This document shows positions 6,098 to 6,103 of a stretch of 6,103 bases of DNA, one piece after another; positions within the stretch are counted from its first letter, which is position 1; each line of letters starts with the position of its first letter. The stretch spans positions 1 through 6,103 of the forward strand of contig JAEWQS010000166.1 of assembly GCA_023399095.1 (NCBI GenBank), in the 5' to 3' direction. The notes under the pieces are model-generated. The model did no database searches and was not told the origin of the DNA. It saw only the letters and a list, made by a program, of their open reading frames with translations. The stretch comes from Bacillota bacterium (GTDB taxonomy: Bacteria; Bacillota; Clostridia; Christensenellales; SZUA-584). Both the position numbers and the translations under genes were made by a program.

Positions 6098-6103
6098 AAA
6101 ACA

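Overview
The window reads as a core chromosomal region of a low-oxygen Firmicute, most likely a member of Clostridia. The reasons are the gene order glmU-X-pth-mfd, purine-rich Shine-Dalgarno sites, sigma-A type promoters with 17-base spacers, a Pth with a short basic N-terminal extension, and a cobalamin riboswitch with an intrinsic terminator. Base composition is moderately GC-rich in the genes and AT-rich in the intergenic leaders. I see no mobile element, CRISPR array, tRNA or rRNA. The assignment to Clostridia is inference; no marker gene fixes the genus.

Layout, right to left on the minus strand. pfkA (4448-5503) is a single-gene unit with its own promoter (TTGAAA-17-TATACT, 5558-5586) and a terminator just past its stop (4407-4436). 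A second unit starts from a strong promoter (TTGACA-17-TAATAT, 4344-4372) and reads glmU (2936-4303), a HAD-superfamily hydrolase (2232-2939), pth (1681-2292) and mfd (1-1663, cut by the window edge). These four genes are very tightly packed: glmU and the HAD gene share ATGA, the HAD gene and pth overlap by 61 bases, and pth and mfd are 17 bases apart. Together they cover peptidoglycan precursor synthesis (UDP-GlcNAc), an unassigned phosphatase-like activity, recycling of peptidyl-tRNA, and transcription-coupled repair. Bacilli and many clostridia carry prs between glmU and pth; here the HAD gene holds that place.

Plus strand, 5504-6103. These 600 bases hold no convincing complete gene. From left to right there are the pfkA promoter and AT-rich leader, a weak minus-strand hairpin with a T run (5612-5633), a plus-strand promoter (5662-5690), a cobalamin riboswitch aptamer (about 5714-5916), a strong intrinsic terminator (5975-6009) and a Shine-Dalgarno site (6092-6097) six bases from the window end. 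The controlled gene must begin at or just after position 6104. It is probably a B12 or cobalt uptake gene, a cobalamin synthesis gene or a B12-independent isozyme, but it is not visible here.

Most of the window is ordinary housekeeping sequence. The points worth a second look are the riboswitch and its possible second control layer at the ribosome binding site, the phosphoryl-donor signature of PfkA, and the HAD gene inserted in and overlapping the glmU-pth-mfd operon.
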